Positions 25,383 through 33,399 are shown, counted from the first letter of the stretch. The stretch: 64,000 nt of DNA from BOG-908 sp965199235 (GCA_965199235.1 CBDAQU010000002.1:1860001-1924000); one strand, 5' to 3'. Translations and numbers: made by a program. The notes: generated by a model from the letters alone, not told the origin.

Positions 25383-25858
25383 GCCGCGCGCCGAGCGACA
25401 AGCTCGGCCGGCTTGCGGTCGATGCGGACGCGATACGCGTGCTGGCCGACATCCTGCTCGAAACCGGGCTGACCGAGATCGAGGTCGCCGAGGGCGACAG
25501 CCGCATTCGCGTGAAACGTGCCCCGGCGATGACCCAGGCTGCTGTGACACCCATGGCTGCCGGCCTGCCCGCGCCTGCGCCGCCCGTCTCGGCCGCATCC
25601 GACGATGGCGATTACGCCAAGCACGCAGGCGCGGTGAAAAGCCCGATGGTCGGCATCGCCTATCTCTCGCCCGAGCCGGGCGCGCCGAGCTTCGTCTCGC
25701 TCGGGCAGATCGTGTCGGCGGGGCAGACCTTGCTGCTGATCGAGGCGATGAAGACGTTCAACCAGATAAAGGCGCCACGGTCGGGCACGGTCAGCCGGAT
25801 CTTGATCAGCGCAGGCGTTCCGGTGGAATACGGGGAAGTTCTGATGGTCATCGATTGA
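25379..25858 (+). CDS. accB: Biotin carboxyl carrier protein of acetyl-CoA carboxylase
   Basis: AccB carries the biotin that moves carboxyl groups from AccC to AccA/AccD. The 159-residue product has an N-terminal helix region, a flexible Ala/Pro linker (about 55-75) and a biotinyl domain with EAMKT, the biotinylated residue being Lys125. The start at 25379 overlaps the aroQ stop by four bases. The stop lies 15 bases before accC. Confidence 0.96.
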   Translation: MSRAPSDKLGRLAVDADAIRVLADILLETGLTEIEVAEGDSRIRVKRAPAMTQAAVTPMAAGLPAPAPPVSAASDDGDYAKHAGAVKSPMVGIAYLSPEPGAPSFVSLGQIVSAGQTLLLIEAMKTFNQIKAPRSGTVSRILISAGVPVEYGEVLMVID

Positions 25859-25872
25859 CCTCGATCGCAGCG

Positions 25873-27243
25873 ATGGCTGGCTCCCCTCTTTTCAACAAGG
25901 TGCTGATCGCCAACCGCGGCGAGATCGCGTTGCGCGTGCAGCGGGCCTGCCGCGAACTGGGCATTCCCACGGTCGCGGTGCACTCGACGGCCGATTCGGA
26001 CGCGATGCACGTGCGCCTGTCCGACGAAAGCGTCTGCATCGGCCCGCCCGCCGCGCGCGACAGCTACCTGAACATGGCGTCGATCCTGTCGGCAGCCTCC
26101 GTCACCGGCGCGGACGCCATCCATCCCGGCTACGGCTTCCTGTCGGAAAACGCGGCGTTTGCCGAGATGGTCGAGGCGCACGGACTGACCTTCATCGGCC
26201 CCTCGAGCGACCACATCAGGATGATGGGCGACAAGATCACCGCCCGCATCGCGATGGCCGGCCTGGGCGTGCCGCTGGTGCCTGGCTCGGACGGCGCCCT
26301 GCCGGATCTGGAGACCGCGCATGCGGTGGCAGCCGGGATCGGCTACCCGGTGCTGATAAAGGCCACGGCGGGCGGCGGCGGGCGCGGCATGAAAGTCGCG
26401 CATAGCGAGAGCGAACTGGAGGAGGCCTGGCGGCTGGCGCGCACGGAGGCGCGCGCGGCGTTCGGCAACGACGAGGTGTATTTGGAGAAATACCTCGACC
26501 GGCCACGCCACATCGAATTGCAGATCATGGCCGACGCGCACGGCAACGTCGTGCATTTCGGCGAGCGGGACTGCAGCCTGCAGCGCCGTCACCAGAAGCT
26601 GCTGGAGGAGGCAGGCTCACCGGCGTTGACCGCGGACGCGCGCGACCGTATCGGCGCCACAGCGACGGCGGCGCTGGCCAAACTCGGCTACCGCAACGCT
26701 GGCACGCTCGAATTCCTCTACCAGGACGGCGCGTTCGCCTTCATCGAGATGAACACGCGGCTGCAGGTGGAGCATCCGGTGACCGAGATGGTCTGCGACG
26801 TCGACCTGGTGCGCGAGCAGATACGCATCGCCGCCGGCCAGCCGCTCGGCTACACGCAGTCCGACATCGTGTTCGCCGGCCATGCGATCGAGTGCCGGGT
26901 GAACGCCGAGGATCCGGAAACCTTCATGCCCACGCCGGGGCGTGTGCAGGCGTTCCATGCGCCGGGGGGCTTGGGCGTGCGGGTAGATTCGGCGCTCTAC
27001 GCCGGCTACGTCGTGCCGCCCTATTACGACAGCCTGGTGGCCAAGCTGATCGTGCACGCGCCGACCAGGGCGGATGCAATCGCCCGGCTGAGGCGGGCGC
27101 TGGACGAATTCGCCGTGCTCGGCATCAAGACGACGCTGCCGCTGCACCAGTTGATCATCGAACAGCCGGAGTTCCAGGCGGGCGACTACACGATCCACTG
27201 GCTGGAGCAGTTCGTGGAAAGCACCCGCGCGCCTGCGCCGTGA
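25873..27243 (+). CDS. accC: Biotin carboxylase subunit of acetyl-CoA carboxylase
   Basis: AccC carboxylates biotin on AccB using ATP and bicarbonate, the first step of fatty-acid synthesis. The 456-residue product has NRGEIALRV at the start, HPGYGFLSENA, the ATP-grasp glycine loop GGGGRGMK, the EMNTRLQVEHPVTE active-site segment and the C-terminal NAEDP. ATG 25873 is preferred; a TTG at 25855, overlapping the accB stop, would add six residues and cannot be excluded. Confidence 0.96.
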   Translation: MAGSPLFNKVLIANRGEIALRVQRACRELGIPTVAVHSTADSDAMHVRLSDESVCIGPPAARDSYLNMASILSAASVTGADAIHPGYGFLSENAAFAEMVEAHGLTFIGPSSDHIRMMGDKITARIAMAGLGVPLVPGSDGALPDLETAHAVAAGIGYPVLIKATAGGGGRGMKVAHSESELEEAWRLARTEARAAFGNDEVYLEKYLDRPRHIELQIMADAHGNVVHFGERDCSLQRRHQKLLEEAGSPALTADARDRIGATATAALAKLGYRNAGTLEFLYQDGAFAFIEMNTRLQVEHPVTEMVCDVDLVREQIRIAAGQPLGYTQSDIVFAGHAIECRVNAEDPETFMPTPGRVQAFHAPGGLGVRVDSALYAGYVVPPYYDSLVAKLIVHAPTRADAIARLRRALDEFAVLGIKTTLPLHQLIIEQPEFQAGDYTIHWLEQFVESTRAPAP

Positions 27244-27246
27244 CCG

Positions 27247-27390
27247 CTACCCGGGCGTCTTCTGCTCGTCGCCCAGATGATCCAGCTTCTCCTTCACTTT
27301 CTTGTCGTTCTCACCAAGCTTCTCCGGCGTCTGCACCGCCACCCCCGGCGGCACGGCGTCGCCCGGGTCGCGATCCCTTTCGGCCATCAT
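27247..27390 (-). CDS. Small hydrophilic protein (47 residues), function unknown
   Basis: A short frame starting with ATG ATG at 27390 encodes a charged product: an N-terminal Asp/Arg/Pro part, then PEKLGENDKKVKEKLDHLG, which should be helical. It lies two bases after the stop of the 74-residue small gene on the same strand, so the pair looks like an operon. The frame is too short for automatic calling, but codon usage resembles its neighbours. No family is recognised. Confidence 0.5.
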   Translation of the reverse strand: MMAERDRDPGDAVPPGVAVQTPEKLGENDKKVKEKLDHLGDEQKTPG

Positions 27391-27392
27391 CG

Positions 27393-27617
27393 TCACTTTT
27401 TCGCGTCCACGCCGGCGGCGCCGGTGACCTCTGCATCCTCGTCGAGTTCCTCGACCAGTTCTTCGACCGCGTGCTTGTCGGTCTTCACCGCCTGCTGGGC
27501 GAGCTTGTCGCCCGTCTTGTCGTCGCCCTTGGCGTATTCGCCCAACGCCGCTTCGGCCAGGTCGCGTGCCTTGTCGTACGCCTCGCCCTTCTCGGTCTCG
27601 CCACTCTTGTCGGCCAT
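27393..27617 (-). CDS. Small acidic helical protein (74 residues)
   Basis: The product is almost wholly helical and charged (MADKSGETEKGEAYDKARDL at the start, AVEELVEELDEDAEV near the end). No cysteine, signal or membrane segment is present. The start at 27617 follows GGAGGG. It forms a probable operon with the 47-residue gene and diverges from the SCO-like gene across 91 bp. The composition suggests a stress-related or chaperone-like small protein, but this is only impression. Confidence 0.65.
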   Translation of the reverse strand: MADKSGETEKGEAYDKARDLAEAALGEYAKGDDKTGDKLAQQAVKTDKHAVEELVEELDEDAEVTGAAGVDAKK

Positions 27618-27708
27618 GATCGCCCTCCTGAGGTCAGGCTGCGAACGTGGCTGGGCAGGGACGGGTTGCGGGCCGTCGGATGGCGCCCGAGATCAGCGGT
27701 GCAGGCGG

Positions 27709-28530
27709 ATGGCGGGGCTGCGCGTGGCACTGGTTTGGACGCGGAACGGAGTGAGGGCGAGCCGGGCGCGCGTTGCCGCCTGCCTGCTTCTGCTGGCCGG
27801 TGCGGCTCGGGCCGAGACGGCGGCCGACTTCGCCTGGGTGCAGCACCCTGGCGCCTCGGTTCCGTTGCTGGCGCCGTTGCGCGACGAGGATGGCCGGACC
27901 ACCACTCTGGCGACCGCGCTGGGCGGCGCGCCGGTCATCCTGGACCTCGGCTACTTCCATTGCCCGTCCTTGTGCGGCGTCGTCCGCTCGGACGTGTTTG
28001 CCGCGTGGCGGGCAAGCGGCTTGCGGCCGGGGCAGGACGTTGCCCTGGTGTCGCTCTCGATCGACCCCGCAGAGACGCCCCAGGACGCCGCGCGCGCCAA
28101 GCAGGCCGACCTGGCGCAGGCGCCGTTCGTGCGGGCCGCCGACATGCATTACCTGACCGGCCCTGCCGACTCGCTCGCCGCGATCGAGGCTGCCGTGGGT
28201 TTCCGCTCCCGCTACGATGCCGGTTTCAAGCAGTTCCTGCATCCGGCCGGCGTGGTCGTGCTGACACCGGCGGGCGTGATCAGTTCGTACCTGCTCGGCG
28301 TCGGCTACAATGGCGGCGATCTGCGCGCTGCGGTGCTGCGGGCAGGCAGCGGCGGCATCGCCGAGGCCGCGCTGCCGATCCTGCTGCTGTGTTTCCACTT
28401 CGATTCCACCACCGGACGCTACACCCTGGCCATCGAGAAGGTGCTGCGCCTGGCCGCTGGCCTGACGGTGGTGACGATTGCCGGGCTGCTGATCGCGCTG
28501 CACCGCCGCAAGCCGACTGCGGCCCCCTGA
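27709..28530 (+). CDS. SCO1/SenC family copper-binding protein
   Basis: SCO proteins are thioredoxin-fold copper chaperones for cytochrome oxidase CuA assembly. The 273-residue product has an N-terminal hydrophobic segment (about 17-31), CPSLC with the paired cysteines, SIDPAETP and the copper-ligand His in QFLHPAG. An extra C-terminal membrane helix (about 245-263) may anchor it. No oxidase genes are nearby. The stop codon lies inside the first unit of a 26-bp tandem repeat. ATG 27709 is chosen; earlier in-frame starts would overlap the divergent small gene. Confidence 0.87.
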   Translation: MAGLRVALVWTRNGVRASRARVAACLLLLAGAARAETAADFAWVQHPGASVPLLAPLRDEDGRTTTLATALGGAPVILDLGYFHCPSLCGVVRSDVFAAWRASGLRPGQDVALVSLSIDPAETPQDAARAKQADLAQAPFVRAADMHYLTGPADSLAAIEAAVGFRSRYDAGFKQFLHPAGVVVLTPAGVISSYLLGVGYNGGDLRAAVLRAGSGGIAEAALPILLLCFHFDSTTGRYTLAIEKVLRLAAGLTVVTIAGLLIALHRRKPTAAP

Positions 28531-28610
28531 GGCGCAAGCCGACTGCGGCCCCCTGAGGCGCAAGCCGACTACGGCCCCCTGAGGCGCAAGCCGACTGCGG
28601 CCCCCTGACG
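28507..28610 (+). repeat. Four tandem 26-bp repeats over the 3' end of the SCO-like gene
   Basis: Units start at 28507, 28533, 28559 and 28585 and differ by only one or two bases; the core is GCAAGCCGACTGCGGCCCCC. The first unit encodes the last residues and stop of the SCO-like protein, so the array arose by copying the gene's end. Confidence 0.9.
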
Positions 28611-28639
28611 GCGCTCACGTCGGCGTGCAGAGATGTCGA

Positions 28640-28800
28640 TCAGGCCGTCTCGAGCGAAATGCCGAGCAACGCGCGCAGCCGTGCGTCCATCGCCAGTTCC
28701 TCCGCATGGGTCTGCCTCAGCAGCCGGCCGGCGTCCTCGCAGCCCAGGGTTCGGGCGACTGCGATGGCCGTTTCATATGAGACCCAAGCAGAAGCGATTC
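28640..28800 (-). pseudogene. C-terminal remnant of a DUF892 ferritin-like gene
   Basis: On the minus strand an open stretch ending at TGA (28640-28642) reads WVSYETAIAVARTLGCEDAG, then LLRQTHAEELAMDARLRALL. This matches the last two helices of DUF892 proteins (Y-E-x-A with A-R-x-L-x-x-E-x-A). No start or N-terminal bundle is found upstream, where a family B repeat follows. It is most likely a truncated third DUF892 copy. Confidence 0.55.
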
Positions 28801-28852
28801 CGTCGTGCTGACCTTGGACATGAAGGTCGGAACGCCGCGCCGCGCGTGCCGG

Positions 28853-28970
28853 TTTTAGAGCAATGTCACGCAGACTGGACTGGCCGGAGCGACGAAATTG
28901 CTGGTCAAAACAAGGTCTAGACCGGTTTCACGTCCGCCTGCTCGAGAACGCTCTGCATGAAACCGGTCGT
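28853..28970 (+). repeat. Dispersed repeat, family B, full copy
   Basis: The segment has TAGAGCAATGTCACGCAGAC at one end, then GACGAAATTG, GTCAAAACAA and CTAGACCGGTTTCACGTCCG. It matches the reverse complements of 33281-33399 and 34441-34556. It ends three bases before the tRNA-Gly gene. Confidence 0.8.
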
Positions 28971-28972
28971 GC

Positions 28973-29046
28973 TGGAGCGGGTGAAGGGAATCGAACCCTC
29001 GTGTGCAGCTTGGGAAGCTGCCGTTCTACCATTGAACTACACCCGC
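28973..29046 (-). tRNA. tRNA-Gly (anticodon CCC)
   Basis: The minus strand folds as a full cloverleaf: acceptor GCGGGTG/CACCCGC, anticodon stem GCAGC/GCTGC with loop TTCCCAA, T-loop GGTTCGATTCC. CCA is encoded. The anticodon at the loop centre is CCC. Confidence 0.95.
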
Positions 29047-29097
29047 GCTGAAGGATCATAGCGGGCGGGACGGGGAAAAGGAAGCTGGCCCAGGAAT

Positions 29098-29147
29098 CGT
29101 CGTAACTTCGGAACCGTCGTAACTTCGGAACCGTCGTAACTTCGCAC
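29098..29147 (+). repeat. Three tandem 17-bp repeats
   Basis: The unit CGTCGTAACTTCGGAAC occurs at 29098, 29115 and (last bases changed) 29132, in the gap between tRNA-Gly and the metZ leader. Confidence 0.85.
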
Positions 29148-29200
29148 GGTTGATGCCGAAACGAACGGCGCTGTGAGTTTCGCGTATCGGGCAGGCCGGC

Positions 29201-29229
29201 TTGACGTATTTTGATTGGCTACCTACGCT
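29201..29229 (+). promoter_or_regulatory. Candidate promoter of the SAM-II/metZ transcript
   Basis: TTGACG (29201-29206) is followed after 17 bases by TACGCT (29224-29229), about 10 bases before the riboswitch stem. The -35 is good and the -10 is weak. Confidence 0.35.
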
Positions 29230-29237
29230 ATGATCAG

Positions 29238-29300
29238 GTCCTCGTGATTTGTCCGGCCGGCTTGCGGCGAGGCTAAACAAGCGCGCTAAAGAGGCCCGGG
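29238..29300 (+). ncRNA. SAM-II riboswitch
   Basis: The leader fits the SAM-II consensus of alphaproteobacterial methionine genes. Stem P1 is CCTCG/CGAGG (29240-29244/29268-29272). Its loop carries TGATTTG and CCGGCTTGC, followed by TAAACAAG, then GCTAAAGAGG. CCGGCC in the loop can pair with GGCCCGG at 29294-29300 to form the pseudoknot. SAM binding would tie up the GAGG ribosome site. It lies upstream of metZ, the expected partner. Confidence 0.88.
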
Positions 29301-29369
29301 GCATGCGCGACCGGCGTGCGGCACCGGCATCACAGGCTGGGCATCCTTGGTCGATGGGGGCCTGCACGC

Positions 29370-30563
29370 ATGAGACACCGTCCCGCCACAACCCTGATCC
29401 ACGGCGGCGTCGACCGGACGCCGCATGGCGAGACCAGCGAGGCGATGTTCCTCACGTCCGGCTTCGTCTATGACAGCGCCGAGCAGGCCGAGGCGACGTT
29501 TGCCGGCACGGCCAGGCACTACCAGTATTCCCGGTTCGGCAACCCGACGGTGACCGCCTTGGAGCAGCGCATGGCGCTTCTGGAGGGCGCCGAGGCATGT
29601 CGTGCGACCGCCACCGGCATGGCGGCGGTGAACGCGGCCATGCTGAGCCATTTGCGTGCCGGCGACCGGGTGGTGGCCAGCCGGGCGCTGTTCGGGTCGT
29701 GCCACTGGATCGTGTCCACGCTGCTGCCAAAGCTCGGCATCGCCTACGAGTTCGTCGATGCGGGCGACGCGGCCGGGTGGCAGCGCGCGTTGAGCACGCC
29801 GGCGCAGCTCGTCCTGCTGGAAACGCCGTCGAACCCGATGCTGGACATCGTGGACCTGGCGATGGTGGCCGAGCTGGCGCATGCGGCAGGCGCGCTGGTG
29901 GTGGTGGACAACGTGTTCGCGACGCCGTTGCTGCAGCGCCCGCTGGAGCATGGCGCCGACGTGGTGGTGTATTCGGCGACCAAGCACATCGACGGCCAGG
30001 GCCGCGTGCTGGGCGGCGCCGTGCTCGGGCGGCAGCACTGGATCGAGGAGACGCTGCAGCCGTTCATCCGCAACACCGGCCCGTCGCTGTCCCCGTTCAA
30101 CGCCTGGACGCTGCTCAAGGGCATGGAGACCCTGACGTTGCGGGTGGAGGCGATGTGCGCGCGGGCGGCGGCGCTGGCCGACTTCCTCGCCGGCCACGGG
30201 CAGGTGGCGCGCGTGTGGTATCCCGCGCGGGCCGACCATCCGCAGCATGCGCTGGCGATGCGCCAGATGGATGCGGGCGGCACGCTGGTGACCTTCGAGC
30301 TGGCCGGCGGCAAGGCCGCGGCGTTCCGGTTCTGCAACGCGCTGCGCCTGGTCGCGATCAGCAACAATCTGGGCGACAGCCGCAGCATGGTGACGCATCC
30401 GGCGACCACGACTCACATGCGGATCGGCGCCGAGGAGCGCGCGCGGCTGGGCATCACCGACGGGGTGGTGCGCCTGTCTGCGGGGCTGGAGGACTTGGAG
30501 GACCTGACCGACGACATCGGCGGCGCGCTGGATGCGGCCGCGTTGCGGTATGCGGCGGAGTGA
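29370..30563 (+). CDS. metZ: O-succinylhomoserine sulfhydrylase
   Basis: MetZ makes homocysteine from O-succinylhomoserine and sulfide in methionine synthesis. The 397-residue PLP enzyme of the Cys/Met family shows YSRFGNPTV, LEGAEACRATATGMAA, ETPSNPMLD and the PLP lysine in SATKHIDGQGR (Lys205). ATG 29370 follows GGGGG at about nine bases and is where family similarity begins. Upstream lies a SAM-II riboswitch, so the gene should be off when SAM is plentiful. Its stop lies close to apaG. Confidence 0.93.
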   Translation: MRHRPATTLIHGGVDRTPHGETSEAMFLTSGFVYDSAEQAEATFAGTARHYQYSRFGNPTVTALEQRMALLEGAEACRATATGMAAVNAAMLSHLRAGDRVVASRALFGSCHWIVSTLLPKLGIAYEFVDAGDAAGWQRALSTPAQLVLLETPSNPMLDIVDLAMVAELAHAAGALVVVDNVFATPLLQRPLEHGADVVVYSATKHIDGQGRVLGGAVLGRQHWIEETLQPFIRNTGPSLSPFNAWTLLKGMETLTLRVEAMCARAAALADFLAGHGQVARVWYPARADHPQHALAMRQMDAGGTLVTFELAGGKAAAFRFCNALRLVAISNNLGDSRSMVTHPATTTHMRIGAEERARLGITDGVVRLSAGLEDLEDLTDDIGGALDAAALRYAAE

Positions 30564-30571
30564 GCGGGCGG

Positions 30572-31009
30572 ATGGCGGAGCGCGAATTTGCCCAGGCGAC
30601 ACGCGGTATCAACGTGCGTGTCGCCTCGTTCTTCCTGGAGGACCAGTCCGAGCCCGACGAGGGCCGCTACGTCTGGGCCTACCGCGTCACGATCGAGAAC
30701 AGGGGCGAGCAGACGGTGCAGCTGCTGAGCAGGACGTGGCGCATCACCGACGGGCGCGGCCGGACCTTTCTGGTGGAGGGCGAGGGCGTGGTCGGCGAGC
30801 AGCCGGTGCTGGAACCGGGCGAGGCGTTCGAATACACCTCCGGCACGCCGCTGGACACGCCGTCCGGGTTCATGACGGGTCAATACCACATGGTGGCGCA
30901 TGGCCGAGGCCCCGCCGTGTCGCTAGCCGAACCCGATGGCGAAACCTTCGACGTTGCGATTCCGCCGTTCAGCCTGGACAGTCCGCACCAGTCCGGCCAG
31001 GTACACTGA
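30572..31009 (+). CDS. apaG: ApaG domain protein (Co2+/Mg2+ efflux associated)
   Basis: The 145-residue product is nearly all ApaG domain (DUF525), an immunoglobulin-like beta sandwich: VRVASFFLEDQSEPDEGRYV, YRVTIENRG, LLSRTWRITDGRG and the conserved GEQPVLEPGEAFEYTSGTPL. Its biochemical role is not settled. It starts eight bases after metZ (ATG 30572); GTG 30560, overlapping the metZ stop, is an alternative. The two genes are probably one transcript. Confidence 0.93.
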   Translation: MAEREFAQATRGINVRVASFFLEDQSEPDEGRYVWAYRVTIENRGEQTVQLLSRTWRITDGRGRTFLVEGEGVVGEQPVLEPGEAFEYTSGTPLDTPSGFMTGQYHMVAHGRGPAVSLAEPDGETFDVAIPPFSLDSPHQSGQVH

Positions 31010-31038
31010 GAAAAAGAGGTGTGGGGCCGCTTTGCCCC

Positions 31039-31169
31039 GTCATGCGCAGCACGCGGTCGCATGACGGGTCCAGGGGCGTCGTGCGAAGCACGCTGGGGGC
31101 GTCGTGCGAAGCACGCTGTGGGCGTCGTGCGAAGCACGCTGGGGGCGTCGTGCGAAGCACGCTGGCGCA
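31039..31169 (+). repeat. REP-like array, family A: four 23-bp hairpin units plus a flanking hairpin
   Basis: Units start at 31078, 31101, 31124 and 31147, each with GTCGTGCGAAGCACGCTG (hairpin CGTGC-GAA-GCACG). A separate inverted repeat GTCATGCG/CGCATGAC spans 31039-31065. The array occupies the apaG-folE gap. A single related element lies at 15577-15619. Confidence 0.9.
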
Positions 31170-31212
31170 CGCCCCAAGCCTTTCCCGTTTTGAAACATCC
31201 GAGGCACCAGAA

Positions 31213-31851
31213 TTGAACGAAGTAACGCCCGCCAAGCCCGTGCTGCCGTCCGCGTCGCAGGCCAGGCCGTCGAACGAGGAGGCTGAGGAGGCGGTTCGCA
31301 CGCTGATCCGTTGGGCGGGCGACGATCCGGAGCGCGAGGGGCTGCACGATACGCCCAAGCGTGTGGTGCGATCCTACCTGGAGTTCTACCGGGGCTACGA
31401 CGAGGACCCGGTCGACCTGCTCAAGCGCACCTTCGAGGAGATCGAGGGCTACGACGAGATCGTGCTGCTGCGCGACATCCGGGTGGAGAGCCATTGCGAG
31501 CACCACATGCTGCCGATCATCGGCCGTGCGCACGTGGCCTACCTGCCGCATCGCCGGGTGGTGGGCATCAGCAAGCTGGCGCGTGTCGTGAACGCCTATG
31601 CGAGCCGGCTGCAGATCCAGGAAAAGCTGACCGCGCAAATCGCCAACACGATCAACGACGTTCTGATGCCGCTCGGCACGGCGGTGATCATCGAGGCGGC
31701 GCATGAGTGCATGACCACGCGCGGCGTGCACAAGCCAGGGGTCAGCATGGTGACGAGCCGGCTGCTGGGCGCCTTTCGCACGGATCCGTCCACGCGGCGG
31801 GAGTTGCTGGCGATGGTCGGGAACCGGGCGCCGGGCAGCCTGGAGACCTGA
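31213..31851 (+). CDS. folE: GTP cyclohydrolase I
   Basis: FolE converts GTP to dihydroneopterin triphosphate, the first step of folate and pterin synthesis. The 212-residue product shows the zinc/active-site SHCEHHMLPI, ISKLARVV, and ECMTTRGVHKPG near the end. The start is judged to be TTG 31213: GAGG lies eight bases before it, the first residues fit the family, and no ATG or GTG in frame lies between it and the repeat array. FolB and a FolM-like reductase lie at 47.7-48.8 kb. Confidence 0.95.
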   Translation: MNEVTPAKPVLPSASQARPSNEEAEEAVRTLIRWAGDDPEREGLHDTPKRVVRSYLEFYRGYDEDPVDLLKRTFEEIEGYDEIVLLRDIRVESHCEHHMLPIIGRAHVAYLPHRRVVGISKLARVVNAYASRLQIQEKLTAQIANTINDVLMPLGTAVIIEAAHECMTTRGVHKPGVSMVTSRLLGAFRTDPSTRRELLAMVGNRAPGSLET

Positions 31852-31891
31852 CCCGGCGGCTCGTCGTGTTCCGCAGGTTTGCAGGCGAAAT

Positions 31892-32086
31892 TCAGGACGT
31901 TTTGCGGGTTTCCGGACGCCCGTTATGGCCGGGAGCAGCCTGGTCCGCCGTAGCTGGCAGCGTGTCGTTGGTATCGGGAAACATGATCTGCCCGTTCAGG
32001 CTTCGGTAGAACGACGTGTAGTTGCCATCAGCCATCTCGCTCAGGCTGCGGAGGTAATCCGAAGCGGAGTTATACTGACCTGACAT
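31892..32086 (-). CDS. Small protein coupled to the membrane/GAF-like gene
   Basis: The 64-residue frame starts at 32086 inside the last codons of the upstream gene (17-bp overlap, different frame), so it would be translated by coupling. The first half has SASDYLRSLSEMADGNYTSF, likely helical; the second half is polar and Pro/Thr-rich. No signal, membrane segment or family is seen. It could be a small partner of the upstream sensor-like protein. It may also be a chance frame, as nothing but the overlap and codon bias supports it. Confidence 0.45.
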   Translation of the reverse strand: MSGQYNSASDYLRSLSEMADGNYTSFYRSLNGQIMFPDTNDTLPATADQAAPGHNGRPETRKTS

Positions 32087-33275
32087 TCTCGTCCTGCTCC
32101 ACGATGTAGGCTAGGATGGCGGCGAAGGGTTTGACGGTGGTTAACACCTCTTCGATCACCTCGTCGCCCTCGTCGATCATATTGGGTTGCGACGACTCGA
32201 TGTTGAGTACGCCCACCACCGCGCTGCCGGCCACCAGGCGCAGCGATAGCACGCTTCGGCATCCCAGCGCACGAAAGAAAACACTGACTTTGAGACGGAT
32301 CGCCTCGGGTACTCCTGGCGCGAAACTCAGTCGGCGCGGCTGGATCATCACCTGTTCCAGTCCGTGCACAAGCTGGGGCGCCCCTGGGAGCAACTCGTTC
32401 GGGCCGCAGGAAGCCCTGTCGACGGGAATCAGGATCGGCCGGCCGAGCGGCTCCTCCTCCATGCCGTTGTGCCGGCGGCGCAGCGCCAGCACGTAGCCAT
32501 AGCGTCTCGGGTCGCCGAAGGTGAACAGCAGGTCGGCGCGGCGGTCCTCCGGCAGGTCGGCATAGCTGCGCAGGGCCAGGTAGTTCAGCATGATGCGGGG
32601 CGGGTCGGCACCGGCCCGCAGGCGAACGACGCTGGCGACCGCGGTGAACACCTCGTCGATCATCGAGGCCCGCAGCGCCGCGTCCGACCGGCCGGCATCG
32701 CGCAGCACGCGCAGCGAGGTCTGCGCCAGCATGCCGAGCGTCTTGGTGCGCGCCCGCTCCGCCGCGCGCAGGTCGTCCTGCCGTCTCGCGTCGATCTCGG
32801 CGAAGATGGCGTCCCGCACCCGGCGAGACGCGTCCCAGCCCTGCACCACGAAGGTTGTCGGCAGGTCGAGCAGACGGCGTCTGAACGCCTGGTGCCGGAT
32901 GGCGTAGAGCGCGGTTTCGAGGAACACGAGCACGGTGCCGATGCCCAGCAGGGCGATGACGACCAGGGCCGCCCACAGGGTGAAGATCCCGGCGATCCTG
33001 CCCTTGTCCACGCCCGGGTCGTTGGCCAGGCCCTTGAGATCGAGCAGCAGCACCGCGCCGCCGCCCCAGAGCAGGAAGAGAAACGCCTTGATCCGCGACC
33101 GCTGGTACCAGGCGCGTTCATGATCGCCGACCGAATCGCCTTCGCTGACGACGGCGAACAGGCCGGCCAACACCGCCGTGATGACTGCCACGACCTCGAG
33201 CGACGATGCCGGGGTCAGCCACTCGCGCAACGACGTGAGAGGCGGAAATCCAGTGCCGGAAGCGTCGGGCGGCAC
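32070..33275 (-). CDS. Three-helix membrane protein with C-terminal GAF-like domain
   Basis: The 401-residue protein has membrane helices at about 26-45, 64-80 and 93-125, then a basic helical linker with many Arg (about 150-210). The cytoplasmic domain (about 215-395) ends in SVLSLRLVAGSAVVGVLNIE and FAAILAYIVEQ, which resembles the final strands and helix of GAF domains. GAF domains bind small ligands such as cyclic nucleotides. No output domain (cyclase, kinase) is present, so signal output may go through a partner. The start at 33275 (ATG) has no rival. It is a lone gene apart from the overlapping small frame. Confidence 0.7.
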   Translation of the reverse strand: MPPDASGTGFPPLTSLREWLTPASSLEVVAVITAVLAGLFAVVSEGDSVGDHERAWYQRSRIKAFLFLLWGGGAVLLLDLKGLANDPGVDKGRIAGIFTLWAALVVIALLGIGTVLVFLETALYAIRHQAFRRRLLDLPTTFVVQGWDASRRVRDAIFAEIDARRQDDLRAAERARTKTLGMLAQTSLRVLRDAGRSDAALRASMIDEVFTAVASVVRLRAGADPPRIMLNYLALRSYADLPEDRRADLLFTFGDPRRYGYVLALRRRHNGMEEEPLGRPILIPVDRASCGPNELLPGAPQLVHGLEQVMIQPRRLSFAPGVPEAIRLKVSVFFRALGCRSVLSLRLVAGSAVVGVLNIESSQPNMIDEGDEVIEEVLTTVKPFAAILAYIVEQDENVRSV

Positions 33276-33280
33276 AGGAA

Positions 33281-33399
33281 CCTAGACCGGTTTCGCAAAA
33301 TGTCGGCGAGTAGGCGGACGTGGAACCGGTTTATGTTTTGTTTTGACAGGCAATTTCGTCACTCCGACTGTTCCAGTCTGCGTGACATCGCGCTAGCGC
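33281..33399 (-). repeat. Dispersed repeat, family B, full copy (inverted)
   Basis: The reverse complement aligns with 28853-28970 over nearly its full length (shared blocks GTCACGCAGACTGGA, GACGAAATTGC, GTCAAAACAA, CACGTCCGCCT). The terminal CTAG supplies the stop codon of the neighbouring hbd gene. Confidence 0.8.

Noticed and set aside
31078..31169. Possible CRISPR array
   Set aside because: Units of 23 bp follow each other without unique spacers and each is itself a hairpin, so this is a REP-like tandem array.
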